From Chionis minor (Eukaryota; Chordata; Aves; Charadriiformes; Chionididae): 64,000 bases of DNA. Below the pieces are notes generated by a model. The model saw only the letters and a list, made by a program, of their open reading frames with translations, searched no databases and had not been told where the DNA came from. How positions within the stretch are numbered: position 1 is the stretch's first letter; each line of letters opens with the position of its first letter. The position numbers and the translations under genes are program-made. The DNA lies in NCBI GenBank assembly GCA_013398295.1, contig VZSF01009849.1:477590-541589 (forward strand), read 5' to 3'. Positions 11,992 to 25,880 of the stretch are shown in pieces.

Positions 11992-12217
11992 TGTGTCTTT
12001 ACCATGCCTGTTATAATAGACCTCCTCGTGACTGGAGATTTTGGAAGGTGGGGTAAGTATTCTTGGTGGCGTTGAGAGCTTTGGCAGAGGAAGTCCCTGT
12101 GTACCTTTCTCGTACAGAATATACTCCAGAGCTTTTGCTGTGAGACCAGGTTTCCTCTCTGTTGTCTGTCGCAGGCATGTGTTTGCGGATGGTCTCCTCT
12201 CTTGAACGCGTAGCATT
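11992..12217 (-). other. Candidate antisense coding exon (226 nt, unassigned)
   Basis: On the minus strand an acceptor CCTCCTCAG precedes 12217 and a full consensus donor GTAAGT (11991-11986) follows 11992. Between them lie one base plus 75 open codons, beginning at ATG (12216). The peptide is rich in Lys, Arg, Pro, Thr and Tyr, with stretches such as LPKLSTPPRILTPPSK and SSHEEVYYNRHGKDT. It does not look like CR1. It resembles the style of small cilium or sperm-axoneme proteins, but I cannot name a family. A second minus frame is also open here (11988-12386), so coding status is not proven. It may pair with 6427-6623 as parts of a gene nested antisense in DOCK3. Confidence 0.3.
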
Positions 12218-13808
12218 CTGAGGAGGCTGTACGATCTGTCAGCTTGTCTGTCGAGTCAGAAGGCACCACTGCCTGGGCTTTTCTGTGTCTTTCCTTCTGC
12301 ATCGTGGCTTTTCTTGCTGTCAGTTTATCTTGGTATTGCATTCTGTGGAGTACAGGGGTGGCGCATCGCAACACGCAGACAGTCAAGCAGATGCATCAGA
12401 TAAGCTACCTGGGAGAAATAAGAAATTGCCTGGGCATGCAGAAGCAGAATTAGGGAAGTGAAGCTGAGCTGGAGTTGAATGCAGAGAGGGACAGAAAGAT
12501 ACACATGCACACAGCGCTCTGTGGGTACGTTGGTGGCAGAGGGAAGACAAAGGAGAGCATGGTCCAAATGCTCAGCAGGGCAGTATGTGATGTGACATGA
12601 GAAAAAGGTAACCAAAAATGGTGGCTGTGCCAAATAATGAATATTTTCAGCTTAAACAATTGCAGTTGTAGCAACAGGTGGCTGTACATATTTTTAGATG
12701 TAAATTAACAGTGGAGATTGTCAGATAAGAACATTTACAGTGGCACAGTAATGAAAATCTTTAAGATTTTGTGTCAATGATGGATTTTTGTAACGTGCAC
12801 AAAGGAGGATACTGAAAGTACTTTTTTTGGTTTGCATTGTGCAGTACTCAAAAGTTTACTTGCTCCTAATTTGCTGCTAATCAGCTCTTCACTTACAAGA
12901 TCACATACTCTTCAGTGAGCACCAGAGTGCACATTATATTTTCTTCTTTCTGCTTATATGACTCTCTTTATTATGAACGTTTATTATTCCATTCTAATTC
13001 AAAAATCCTATGTAACTGTTTTCGCAATGTCTTCATGGTATTCTCTTTATTTTGGTTTTGGAAACAAAGAAACAGAGGAATTCCGTAGCAATTTTTCAGA
13101 ATATTGCATTATTTTTCTTCAATTCATGTATAACAAGGTTACCAGGAGCAATCACATAGAATAAATTAAGAAAGTATATATGGCTGGGTAAATGTTACTC
13201 AATTTTAATAACTGGTTTCTCTGTGCTATTGTAGTTTTTCTCTGTATGATGCTCCCAACACATCTTGCCAAGAGATGGATACAATTATATTTTGAGAAAT
13301 AGTAAATGTATAATGTGTCTAAAAAGCATATGTTATAGATATGCAATCTAAAGCTAGAAAAGTTTAAAGTTAATGATGAAATGTACTCTGGAAATGTTAT
13401 TTTGAGGAGCCGTGAAGGATGGAAAGTACAGTAATATGCTCTTCCCCACACTATCTTGTAGTGCCCCAGGAAACATGTGAGACAGCTTACTTAAGCTAAA
13501 AGTTACCAAAAGGAAAAAAAAAAAAAAGGGACATAAAATGGGGTTTTGCCTTGGAGAGGTAGTAGAGAAGAGGAAAGAAGAGGCAGCAACTATCCTAACC
13601 AAAGATAATTCTGTCAGAAATACTAAGATTCCAGTTAACCCAAAGAAAGGTGGAAGCCAATTCAAATGCTGACCCTGCCGTGGGGAATACTCAATGTGAT
13701 CTTCACGGTGTGTTCTGTGGATCTGTGTTATTGTAACTTTTGTCAGTACTGCAGATGCTTTTAAGTAAGCATTTTATTTATCTGTAAATTCTTTCTAAGT
13801 AAAAATGA

Positions 13809-14189
13809 TTGTTAGTGATCAGAATCCAAACTTGTCTCACCCCAACGTGTGGCAGATATTTAAAGCCAGAGTACCGTAGCATTTTTAGTGGCTGTGTGGT
13901 TCCTCGGCACTCTGTTAGTAGGGCTTGCAGGAGGAATAGAGCATTCATCAGAGAAGTTACGCAAACAGAGGAACTGGGAGGAAGAGGAATGTCTTCCACT
14001 TGCAGAAGAAGGTTTTGTGGCATATGCAGTATGGTAGTGGTAAGTCTAGACTCAAAAGATCACCAGGGAATTTACTTTATATCCAGCTCCCTAATTTGTC
14101 ACATAAAAAGACAAGCTTGGGTTTGTCAATTTTTCCTGCACATTTTTTTCCTGTTGAGAATCCTTAGGATGCTCCGAATCATGAAATAA
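13809..14189 (+). other. Segment open on both strands, no recognised product
   Basis: A + strand frame of 126 codons ends at 14189 and contains a good donor (GTG followed by GTAAGT at 14041). On the minus strand 81 codons are open at 14023-13778, with an acceptor-like CCTCTTCCTCCCAG. Neither peptide resembles a family I know. It may be chance openness in a less AT-rich patch. Confidence 0.12.
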
Positions 14190-16328
14190 TCATCAAGATG
14201 TCTTCCAAGCCTCTGTTGTTATCTGGCTTGGTATAGGAGAATTCTTCTGAAGATTAAAGAGTTCGGATTCAGATGTCTGTGGCTGAATTAGAAGACTATC
14301 TGTATCACTTTCCAGCAATACCGAGTTTGTTCTAAGAAGTGTCATTCTCCGTTAAATAAGAAGGATCAAATAACTTTGCAAAAGGCACCACTTTCACTGG
14401 TCCATTTAATGAATTTCTAGCTGCTAAATATGCCTGGGATTTTTTTCAGTGCTATAGAGAAGGCGAAACAAGATGCGTGTGTCTTCTACTGTAATGCAAT
14501 TGGAATGATACTATTAAAAAAAACAAAAAAACCCATGTAATAGACATATCTTATAGGGGGTCTGTCCTAATAACAGAAAGAGAATGAAAATCCAGGGCAA
14601 AAGAATATAAAACGAGAAAAACAATAGATGGTTGTTCAGTGTTAGTGAGGACTACTGTTTGCTCCTCATGTGAGCATACACGTGGATGCATCGTGTAGAT
14701 CTTGTCTTCTGTGTGTTTCACTGTTACTATGGTGGATGGTTTTGTAGTGTTTAGGCAGCTTTGAGGGAATCTAAGAACGCTGTCAGTTAGGGGTGGGGGA
14801 AAGAATTCACTTCTTATGGAGCAGCAGAGAAACGCACCTGCAAATGCCGAACCACATATTCCTTCTGCTTAAGTACTTTCCAGCTGGACTCTTAAGACTC
14901 TTAATGCGTGGGAAATTTTTGGGGATCATAGATGACCATCAGGTTTAAAGGGCATATATAAATCTATATACTGATGACCCATTTGTCTTACAGTACAGTG
15001 AAACGAGAGGAAAGATGCTGCATAGCTGCTGACCTTGAAAGCTGTGACTAGTTCTTGTGTATGCAAATTCCCACGCTTTTTCTGGAGGGATCTCATTTCC
15101 GTAACGCCTCTCTGAGTGCACTAGTACAGAGCTCAATATTCTACCCACTGACTTCTTTTGTATTTCCTTTTACTTTTTACAATTCTGTTTCTCCAGGACC
15201 TCATCAAATAGTTATCTAAGCTTTTCACCTTTCAGTGGTTTTGTGGGGTTTTTGCTTCTCTCAAAACCATTTTTTCATTTCCTTGTGCAGGCATCCATCC
15301 TTCAATAATTTTACTGTTAATTTTTCTTCTCTTCAGATCTTTATTCTTTCTCTTTGTTGTCAGTATAAAAGAAACATCCAGATGGAATTAGTAGAATTTC
15401 TTCCTCTGATTATCATTTAAAATAATTTGATTTGGAAAATAAAATACTCTTTTTTAAGGGGAAGACAAAAAAGAGTAATGAAATTAAAATCATCATGAGC
15501 CAATTTGTGGGAGTGTGAAGCACTGCAATGAGAAGGGAATGTGGGAAAGGCACAGTAACAGTGTAGTAATAATTGGGGTGGTTATTAACTTGGACTGACT
15601 AGCATTTTACACCTTCGGTTTTTTTACTCTGCTAAATTGTGCCTTTGGGCTTTATCTACATGACATTGTGCTGTATAACTGTGTCCTTACAGAGTGAGCA
15701 CACACCGTGTTGTTAGGATGTTTTTTCTTATTACTTCAGTGAGAAAACTAGGCATGACTGGAGATAAGAGTGCTCAGACTTCAGAAGCAGGGGCAGGGTG
15801 TGATTTGCTCCCAGGAGATGTTTGCTTCTAATGTAAGATGCCTGCCCAAACCTTTGTATTGAAGTACTGCGTACTACCAGAGTATACGTCATTCTTTTAT
15901 ACTATAGGTTGATGTCTTGATATACATCATAAGTATAAATCATTTGCACTCTAATGTAAGGAAAGAGACGACAAGTGCTCGTACTAAAAAACAATCGGAA
16001 TGTATGGAATAAAAAAAAAGGAATAACAAAATACGTATTTTTATAAGCCAAACATCTGCTTCAGCCTCTCCCTCCTTAAATAAACCCAAAGATATATATT
16101 AATATAATTGGTGTGTGGTCTGTGTTATATAGTAGACAAGATTGAATTATTATAAAGATCCCATCTGCTCTTAAAATTAATCTGTTAGATAAAAGTCCTT
16201 TCTATTATTTCAGTTGGTAGTTTCCTAGCAGCATCATGATGAAAGCTGATCTTGATTAGAGATTACAATTAGGAAAAGGTATCTTGGCAGAATATTCCAC
16301 ACACACACCACTCCCACCCTCACCCCCC

Positions 16329-16329
16329 N
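16329..16329. other. Single ambiguous base (N)
   Basis: The N lies in a C-rich run (CACCCCCCNC), a typical unresolved homopolymer. Confidence 0.99.
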
Positions 16330-18228
16330 CACAGGGTGGTGAAGCACGTGTCTGCTCTGAATCAAGACTTTATACTTCAGTGGTCAATTTATAACTGCTC
16401 ATAGCTTTTCTAATGTTGTTTCAGTGCATTACAGAGATAGTCCTTGTTCCTTTAAAGAAAAAGAGATAATCTTTGGAAGTCCATGAAGCAGCTTCCTCGC
16501 TTTGTTCTTTACTCTTGCTTCTTTGATTCTTACCTCAGAGTATGTGGAGGTATTAACAAGGTTAACATCCAGCCCTTTATAAAGCATCTCATTGTGTTTT
16601 GTTGAGATGCCATTTCCCGGTTTTTTTTCCTTCTCACTGAAGGATAAAATTGTAAACCATTCTTTCTCCACAGATGGCTAGGTAAAACACGTGCAGAAAC
16701 ATGAGAAAATGGGGACCCACGCTGACTTTAAAACACGAGACGTGTAGAAGCGTATCTTCAACCCAGCTGCCAATTTTCAGTGCAGAGCTAGGAATTTGGT
16801 AATTTTGAAACATCTATTTCTGCATTAAAATAGAAAAGCGATAGGCAAAATGATAGAAAACACAACCTTGCTCTTTAATGCTGTTGCTAATAGGCGATAT
16901 GGAAAGATGGTTTTCATGGAAATATTCTGAATTTGTGGGTGGATGTTGGGGAGAATGTGAGTAGCGCGGTGTCTCACATCTCTCTCAAGAATTTAGTGCT
17001 GTTGACAAAGCAGCTCTCAGGAGCTAAGTATGATTTGGAAACATAATTATGGACTAAAAAATGCTGTTAATCTGTATGATGATTCTTTTACATGATAAGA
17101 ATTAGCAGACAAACATATAGAGGTTTAAGATAATAAAGGTGTAAAAATATTAGAGAAGAACATGATCATTATTTTAGATTTGTTGTCTTCTTGGCCTTGT
17201 AAACAGGTTAACTTCCACTGCGTGATCGTACTGGTTGTGGTTTGACCAGTGTGTGTGTGTGTGTTAGAAAAGGAAGTTTTCTCAAGCTGCTACTTGTGAC
17301 AGTCTTGTCCTATTTTAGTATCTCTGCACTTCGTTACTTCTCATAAGTGTAATTGAATTGATAAGAGGTCACGATACTGTCTCTTTTGGGGGGTTGTAAA
17401 AAAAAGGTTTGTGACTGTGTTGACGTAGAGTAGAATAAAATTCACCAGTTTGAAACGCTGGATTTAGAAACGGTCGATTTGTAGAAAAATTGTTTTTTCC
17501 CTTTTTCCATAGGAGTTTTCTCTGACACAGTATCCCTATTTCAGATGGCAGAATACTAATCTGTACACTACGTTGCTGAAGGTAACCTTGACAAATTTGA
17601 CAGGAATCTTCATCTCTCTGTGTATTTATTGATGACAGTTAGCTCCATGGTGATCATCATCATTTAGTCATATTTCCTTGATTTCAGCTGTCAATAGGAA
17701 TGTATATTAGCTGCTCAAAAATGTTAGAAAAGTGTAGCTAAAATTACATTGTGTTTACACATTTCTTCTTGAATAATTTTCTTGTAACACTTCCTAATGT
17801 AGACAATAATCATCGTCTGGAACTTTTCATTTTAAACACAAAGCAGACTTCCGAAAAAGCGACAGCAAATTTTCCACAAGTTCTCTCTGAGTTTTAGGGG
17901 TTTGAGTCCTCTCAGAGCTCTTGATATGTGGCATCAACGTGCTTGATGGGAGAACACCTGTACAGAGCAGCTCTACCCGCTCCAAACCGGAGGTGTAGAA
18001 AGGGTACAAGACGCTCCAGGCATCTTGTGCTGCTTGGGTGGAGGGGAGGCTTAGTATTGATTAGTTAATTAATGGAATTAGCATTCCATTAGGGAATGGG
18101 AAAGGGGAAGATACGGACAGGTGAGAAATAAACAGGAAGGTAAGTGTAAAGTCAGAAGAAGGGAAGACAGGATCACTGGGGAGATGAATGTGGTTGAAGT
18201 TGAATAGCTGCAAAAGAAATGAAGTTAG

Positions 18229-18254
18229 TTAATGTGGAAAAAAATCCACATTAA
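18229..18254. repeat. Perfect 10-bp inverted repeat with A6 loop
   Basis: TTAATGTGGA (18229-18238) pairs with TCCACATTAA (18245-18254) across six A. It is a small potential hairpin with no known role. Confidence 0.85.
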
Positions 18255-20787
18255 AAGCTGAGGCAAAAAGCCTGCCTGCATTCTCTCCCAGAGTATGGAA
18301 CTGGCCTTTCGATTCATTGCTTCTCTCTTTAGGTTAATAGCTCTGAGAGTGCTGTTACAATGCATGTGTATTTATCCCCTGTTAATTGCTTTAAATTATT
18401 ATCATGTTCCACTGTTGCCAGTTGCTATGTTAGGAAGCAGAAAATTATATTTTACTTTTATTGTGCAGTTACATGCTAAACTTTCCATTTGCTATGTTTT
18501 TAATAGCAGCCTTATATTTATTTTAAAATGGAAAAGTTATCTCGTTCACTGTTAGTATAATGATTTTCCTACTGGGAAAAAAATAACTTTGTGTCATTCA
18601 GAATTATTTCTTTAATATTCAAGGAATTTTCCTAGGGATTAGGCTTACAAACTAATGAGTTTTTTCTTCTGCTTAGTCACAAAAAAAAAATAATCCATGT
18701 TTCTAATTTTTACCTCTTTTCTAGTAATCTGATCTATTTGGATAGCTCTAGTCCTCCATCAGTTCCTCCTATACTTGATTGTGGTTTTAATGGTTCAATG
18801 AAAATATTTTTCTGACTTTTATGCAAAAGATGATCCATAGGAATAGTAGCAAGGAGGATGTCAGTTCTTGATCATGTTCAAGACTAACATCCTTAAAAAC
18901 ATCATCCAGTAAGCAAACATTAAGGAATATTACTGTGCACAGCAATGGCCCTTCTTCTGGTCACTCTAATTAATACGGGAAATATATGGGTCTCTGAAGT
19001 CTACTGCACATGTGTGGCAGGAGACAGCCTTTCTGATATATATATATGTGCTTATATATATATTATAAAGTACCAGTTTGGTCATCACTGGAGACAAATA
19101 TAACCTATGGAGTATTTTATAAGGGGTTTTTTTGTGTCTGTGTAGATTTTTTTTAAAAAAGGTGAAGGAGAAGTAATGCCTTTTCATTTTCTCTACCAGT
19201 TGCTTCAACTGACTTTCATTCCCTAGATCTCTCTCCCAAACCTGTATTTGCTTGGTTTTCCTGTTTATCCCCTTTCCTGTTACTATTATATATTTTAAAG
19301 AAACTCATACTTTCTGGATTTTTGTACATGAAAGTTGCTGTAGAGGAGATAAATGATGTTATTAGAGATGTTAATTCTTTTCTGTAAAATTATTAACATG
19401 AAGCTATTATAGTAATAAAACAGAAGCTTTTAAAAAAATCAATCTTACCTCTCTAACTACCACCACCCCTCCTTCCCCAAATTTTTTATTTTCCCCAGGT
19501 TGAAGGTCAGATATAACATAGCAATAGGCAGGAATACAGATTTTCTACAGGGATATTTTGATTTTTTTTTTTTAGTTAACAGGAAGAAACCAATTAGTTG
19601 CAGGCATTTGAGGTTCTTGTTCCCTTTTCCTGCTCAGAGGGAACAAAAATGTGTCATGAACACATACTGCTTGAAGAGATTTTGCCATCTTGATTGGCAG
19701 GGTGCAAACACATGTTAAAATGTTTAGGTGAACTGCCTAGCTCAGAGAAAGCAATTACAAGTAATTTTCTGTCTGTAGGAAGCCCCTTTGTAATGAATAC
19801 TACTCTTTAGCACTCTGTGTTGCAAAATTCACTGTCAAAACCCAGTTCTGTGTCTCTGACTGAAATTGTCCCGTGCAGAGTCAAGTAACAGGGATATGTG
19901 ATTTGTAGAGCAAGAATTGGGAGAGACAGCTGCTGTGTTAGACCTCGGAACCGCTAGCTTCTCCTAGGTTAGAGATGGTGATAAAATACTTATTCTAGAA
20001 ACAAAGTGTAATCCAAAATTAGAAGTCTTCCCTACAGGGATGGTCAAAGCCTTTCACACATACCGCCTGGCTTTCTTTTCATTGGTTAAAATCACGGTCA
20101 CTGGCAAGGACTAAGGAATTGCACTATATGACTAACGTCTCTTTTTTTGGAAATAGAAACTTTTTCTTGCTGACGGAGAGGATTCCTTTCAGGAACACAA
20201 ATGCCTACCTTTCATGGTGTAAATAACAAAAAAATACTAATGACAGTGTCGAATGTTGAGGTGTGGCAGACTTAGGAGAACCTAAGGAGAATGTAATTGG
20301 GGCTTAGCTACATTTCTCCTGCAAGCTTTAATAACATTTTTAACATTGTGGTTGTTTTTCCTTGGATGTGGTAGAGAGAAATGACAGGTACTTATTTTCA
20401 CTATTTTTTGTTTCTATGGAAACCCAGTGTTTGCAGTAACAGTCTTACTGTAAGCTCTGTAATCCTCCCCCGGGGCTTCTAGCCAATGTGGTAACTTAAT
20501 AATTCATGAGCATTAAGCCTGAATTTGCTGGGAAGCAAACTGCATTGCTCGGAGCCGTTTTCTCAGAGCCAGATTCATTTCCCTCACAGATTTGGTGTTC
20601 TTTTCTCTGAGACGTCTTTATAAAATACACTCCATAAACCAAAGCAGTGTACTTTTCTTCAGTTGTTTTTGAAACTGGGGTTATTGCAGATCATCTGGAT
20701 AAGGCAGCTCATGAAAGACCACCCTCCACCCCCCTTCCCTGCCACCAAAAAAAAAAAAAAAAAAAAAAAAGGGAAAAAAAAAAAACA

Positions 20788-20788
20788 N
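20788..20788. other. Single ambiguous base (N) after A-rich run
   Basis: The N follows a roughly 40-bp A/G homopolymer tract (20746-20787). The lysine-rich and phenylalanine-rich ORFs through it are artefacts of the tract. Confidence 0.99.
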
Positions 20789-23786
20789 GGAAAAACCAAA
20801 CACACACCACCAGCACTTGCCTGAAAGGGAAGGTTTTTAAGTGCATGAATCATTGTTCAGACAATGTGCAAACTGAATGTCCTGCAGAGGTGGTCGGTCT
20901 GTCTGTCTCAGGGGTTGGGGAGTGACCCCTGCCAGTGATGGATTGCTCAAATACTCTGGTGCCGCGGGATCTAGGATGCACTGGTGGATTACATTATAAA
21001 TGGGAATTCAGTTCTTCACAGACACTGTATCGTTCTGTACATACGCTTTGGCTTACTCTCACACTGAAACTGGGAACTGAAGATTCATTCTGTGTGGCAC
21101 TGGGAGATTTTATTAGGTCAGTCTTACAGCAGCTATAAGGACATAGATTTTATTTATTTTTTTTTCCCCAAGAAGATGAGCAAAAATTAGCAACCCTAAA
21201 AGGTAAACGTGATTAACAGAAAATAAACTTGAAATTTTACAGCGGGTACTCCTGAATGGACTGCAAACAATTTGCTTAATCATCTGCTTTTTAAAGCACA
21301 ATGCAGTATGTAAATCCATTCTGAAATATTTTCACAAAAAGGAAACTTTGTTAAAAGTATCTGTGATCTTTCCACAAACTAGCATTTACAAGGGACTTCA
21401 GCTCTTAGGAGGAGCCAAAATTATTTACCATTTGATCATGACTTGACTTTTCCATTTCTTCACATTCTTACATAGGTGTCATGAACAGTTGTACTTCATT
21501 AGAAATTCTTTCTCTTATTGCTTAAATCATCTTTCAAGATGGAAATCGACCCAGTATTTATGACAGAGGGAAATGACTGAAATGTCAATATATATGTATG
21601 CTTTCTTCATGAATATGAGACCATCTGGTTGAAATAGAAGTTCGTAAGTCCTGCCTTGAAATTTGTTTCCTTTTGGAAAGTTTCTACGGGGTGTTCTCAA
21701 AAGCGGCAGGATACGACACTGTCCCATAGTGACCTATTTTGATCACTGAGCATAGTAATGAGTTTGCAGCCGACAAACATGAGAGAGATTTTGATGAATT
21801 TGGCAAATGGAATGAAAATAAAATTCTATGTTTTCCCTAATCTTATGTAAAGCTGTACAAGCAAATATGAGAAGCCTCGTATTGTTACTGTTGACTGCCT
21901 TGCAGGATGCAGCACAAATGGGAAGCCAGGGCAATACAGCCAGGGTTTTCTCCCTGCCACTACACAACACAGGCAACTGGAGAGCAAGGATTGTTTTCCT
22001 GAAAAACTAGCTAGTGCTCCTCCACTGGAGCTTCAGACTTCTGCTGTGCTGGTTCAGTGTCCTCTCTGATACAGAGGGCAGTTCCCCAAGTTAATTCATG
22101 GAAATATTAGCTTGTGGAAACCGTAAGGGTTAGAGACTGTAGTTCAGTCATCTCATCATCTCCCACCCCCATCAAACCCCGGGAATCTTGTTCATGGTGT
22201 TTCTCTGCTAACTTAGGAATGTTTTAAAACAAGCACCTCTTTTTTTTTTTTTGCAGCTTAAAGAAAATATGTTTGTCAAATGCCAGTAATTCCTAAAGTA
22301 ATTCTATTCACCTAGTCAACATACTGTCCTTGTAGAGCACAGTGGTAGAAAGAATGCGCTGTTTCATAGCATTGATGAAGTAAACTGCCCAAAATGTGCC
22401 ATGCACAGCACGACTGCAATATTTTGAAGGCAAATGCTGGCAAGGTTTCTGTTGTCATGGAGAATGACTAGCTCATCCTGAGGTCTCTGCTGCTTGACCC
22501 AGGCTTGCAGCACATGGAGTTCATTCTCAAGATTTATCTGGGACAAAAACTGGTGCTTTTACAGTAAAATCTTAAAATGTTCATGATAGTCATATGTCAG
22601 CTGAGATTTTAGAATTATTGTCAGGCATATTAGCATTAGTTAAAAGAAGAGATTAGAAGAGATTTTTTTTGTGAGAAATTAAATAATACCGTGCTTATCC
22701 CATTTTTTTAAACAATAGGATTGAGTAATATGAACGAAGGTAAACTGTGCTGGTTAGGCAGGTCTTTGTACATAGCTTACTCCTGCTAGCTGCTGTGGCA
22801 GCTTTTGTTCCCAAATTTTTATTTTGTATGAAGGTGTAGGGATTTACATAATACTAGAATGAGAAAGGAACATAGGGAGACACTGTAAGAAGATCAAGGG
22901 CTAAAATACAAGTTATTATATGACCTTGTCCACTACCGTATGACCCTTTTCACTATGCAGTGGCACATATGTCATGGGACCAATTATATTTTAAAAATAA
23001 CCCTTCTTCTAAGGGGTGATCACTCAAATGCTAGATTCTGAAAACCCAGTTAAATACAGCTTTTGAGAAAGGACTGGGGTGTCTGTAAAAATGTCGGGGG
23101 TTTTCCATGTTTCACCAGTTGTTCTCTGGAAATACGAAACACTGAGGAAAATAAGAAAAATGAGGGAACAAATTCGTAGCTTTTCCCTTTTATTGGCATA
23201 TTGGAATGGAGAGGGTGCAGGAAGCATTTGTTTCTGGGACAAATGGCTACCAAACCGTTATTAAGGCAAGGGAAAGGTACAAGATTTGAGGTTTCTCCGT
23301 AACGGGATTGATGCCTTAATGTGTCTCTGCTTCAAAAAATCAATCTCCTGTATGTCATTAAAGAATTTTTTTTTAAAAATCTGTGTTCTTTATCATTGGT
23401 TTCCAGTTCAAACAGAAGAGTGATCTGCAGTCTCTCCAGACTACCATTGCTTTGGCACTGTGTGTCTCTTAATACCGTACCTACACTCAGAAATTGATAC
23501 GCAGTCAGGATTTTTGCCTTGCAACCCCACACTAATTAAACCCACCAATGAGTTAATACAAGAGAGCTCACTAATCCACTCCAAGCTCTTTGCCAGGCCT
23601 TTTGTTGTCATCTTTGCACATTATGCAAAAAAAGCCCCACAAACAAACATCCTCAGTAACTAAACCTCCCGACAGGCGTAATGCCAGTCCTGTTCACCCA
23701 ACAGTAAATTTTGTCCCTGTTTGCCCCTTCCTTCATGCTGAAAATGTAATGTCCCAAACCATTGATTGCTTCCTTCCTTTTTGCAG

Positions 23787-23843
23787 ACACAGATGTCAGT
23801 TCAGTATGGTCCTGCTTTTCAGACAGTTAGAGGAAGCCAAGAA
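23787..23843 (+). other. DOCK3: Candidate alternative DOCK3 exon (57 nt, in frame)
   Basis: A very strong acceptor (TTGCTTCCTTCCTTTTTGCAG) is followed by 57 nt and a GTGAGA donor at 23844. Read in the phase of this intron (two bases AG carried from e2) it is fully open and rejoins e3 in frame. It would insert 19 residues (RHRCQFSMVLLFRQLEEAKN junction) between KQI and ERF. I know of no DOCK3 isoform with it, and the insertion point is in a conserved stretch, so a cryptic exon is as likely. Confidence 0.2.
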
Positions 23844-25832
23844 GTGAGACACTATGCGTCTTTCATTTCTCTTCCTTTCAAGTAAAAGAACAAGAAGCTA
23901 TTTGACTTTGCTTATCAGAGCAATGTTTCGTATATTTGAGTAATTTAGCACTTGCTAATCATGCGAGTGATTGTAAAACCTGAGCTGTCGCTGCACAAGA
24001 GGTGGTTTCACTATGATGTGAGTTAGCACAGGAGGAGATCTTGCAGTTAGAGTAAGTGAAGATTGCTTATGGCACGTAGGAGCAAGAGGAATAATTGAGC
24101 TTTTGTTTAAGACACTGGTGTGGCACGTCTTAGGTCTGAACTCAACAAGGTAAAAAGATAATTATATTTTCTCTGTTTTGGTGCATTTCTTATCTCCAGT
24201 TTTATGCAAGAGAGAACTGGTTTTGGTATGTTTTCAGAATAGCTGAAAATACTGCGGTTTTTTGACAGCAGTCTGCTCAAGCAGTCAGGCTGCATCAAAT
24301 ACTCAGTACTTCCCCATACTTAATTTCCACCACTCATTTGGAAATTATAACCACTGGATTTTTGAATTTTCCTTATGATGTATTTGAGGGGTTTTTAGCA
24401 GGGTAGCATGTGTCTGTTTTCTTTAAGCAATTAGAGCATAGTCAATTATAATAAGAATAATGCTTAATACATACAAAGTAGGGCAATTATTTCCATCTGG
24501 ACTTCACTCAGATTTGGTATTTTGGTCTTGCTAAACTGGACTTTAATGCTGTATAGATTGTATGCATGCTCTTGTCTCTGTGCTTGAGGAATAGACACAC
24601 TGAAGACTGAACTCCTTCAAAGGAAGTAGCTCCCAAAATAAGAAATTAAGTGACTGAATTCCCGTCAAATTTTTTGACCTTAAATGTGTGTATCTTTGTC
24701 TAAAAAAGGAGCTATAATGATAGCTGAAGGCAATGGATCTTCAGACCGTTGAAAACAGGGTTATTCTTCCTGGTTTCCTTTGACATAAAAATAAATTTGC
24801 AGTTGTAAAATGGGGAGCATGTGACTAACTAGTTCATAATATGGGTCAACAGTGTAAAAAGGTTCCAGTCCCATTCCAGGATATACTTACATTATCAGCA
24901 GGAGTGAGACCTTAGTGGAATATTTAGACTAGTTTCTGTAAACTGTTCTTGGATTAAAGAAATTCTGGAGATGAGAAACAAAAGCGTAAGTTTAGGAGAA
25001 ATGACCTGCAAGGAAAGGTGGAAGAACTTGCAGTGGCTTAGGCTTTTAAGATTGCCTATTAGCACTGCTGTCTTTTCATTCTCCTGTCCTGTCGGCGGAT
25101 CTCTCCTCTGACAGAATGCCTCTTCATGTCCCACACTTCTCAAGTGCTGCGGTTGCCTCAAAGCCATCCCCTTAATTATTTAGTGACAGAAGCTCAAGAG
25201 GACTCGAGGGAGGATTGGAAATTAAAGGAAAGAATTTAAAGGTTGTTACTGAGGTATTGTTGGAATAAGGGAACAATTGATGAATAGGCAGCTGAAAAAG
25301 ATGGTGGTCTGCTTCAGTTCTTGAAAAGCACCGGAGTATGGGGACAGGAACCAGATCTTTTTCTGTGGCTATAAGAAGAAAAAGGGTGAATTGCAAATTT
25401 TAAAAGATTTCCACTTGTCAATGGCATGAAGCCTTGTAAGAGACTATCAAATGAGCCTCCAGAATACCTCTCTTTGGATGTTTTGAAAGCAGACTAAGCA
25501 ATACAACTATTAGTATTGAATCGAGTATTAATAGGTGTCTCAGCTCGCAGGCTTGACGGTCCCTTCTCTGCCATTGTCAGAGGGACAGGCTGCACAGGAT
25601 TCTGTGGCATCCAGTATTGTATTCAACTTCAGTTATGAAAATGAAATGCTCATTAGTGCTGAAATAAGTTTTCAAAGAAAACCTGTGTTGGAAGTTCAAA
25701 AATATAAAACTTACTGGAGATTTAAAATATATTATGTGACATTATTCTTGAGATCAATGGAGGAAGAAGAGCAGTTGTAACATTATTTCTTGAAGTACTT
25801 CAATGTAATGGGCTTTAATTCTTAGATTCTTA

Positions 25833-25880
25833 CGCTATATAGCGCGTATATATGTATGTATTTGTATAGTACATACATAT
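25833..25880. repeat. Palindrome cluster
   Basis: CGCTATATAGCG (25833-25844) is a perfect 12-bp palindrome. It is followed by ATATGTATGTA (25850-25860) and its reverse complement TACATACATAT (25870-25880) with a 9-base loop. Structure-forming AT-rich DNA; no function assigned. Confidence 0.85.

Noticed and set aside
13354..13665. 103-codon minus strand ORF with Phe run
   Set aside because: Runs through a poly-A stretch (+ strand); low complexity and no homology.
20647..20925. Lys-rich (+) and Phe-rich (-) ORFs
   Set aside because: Produced by the poly-A tract at about 20746-20787, which also holds an N.
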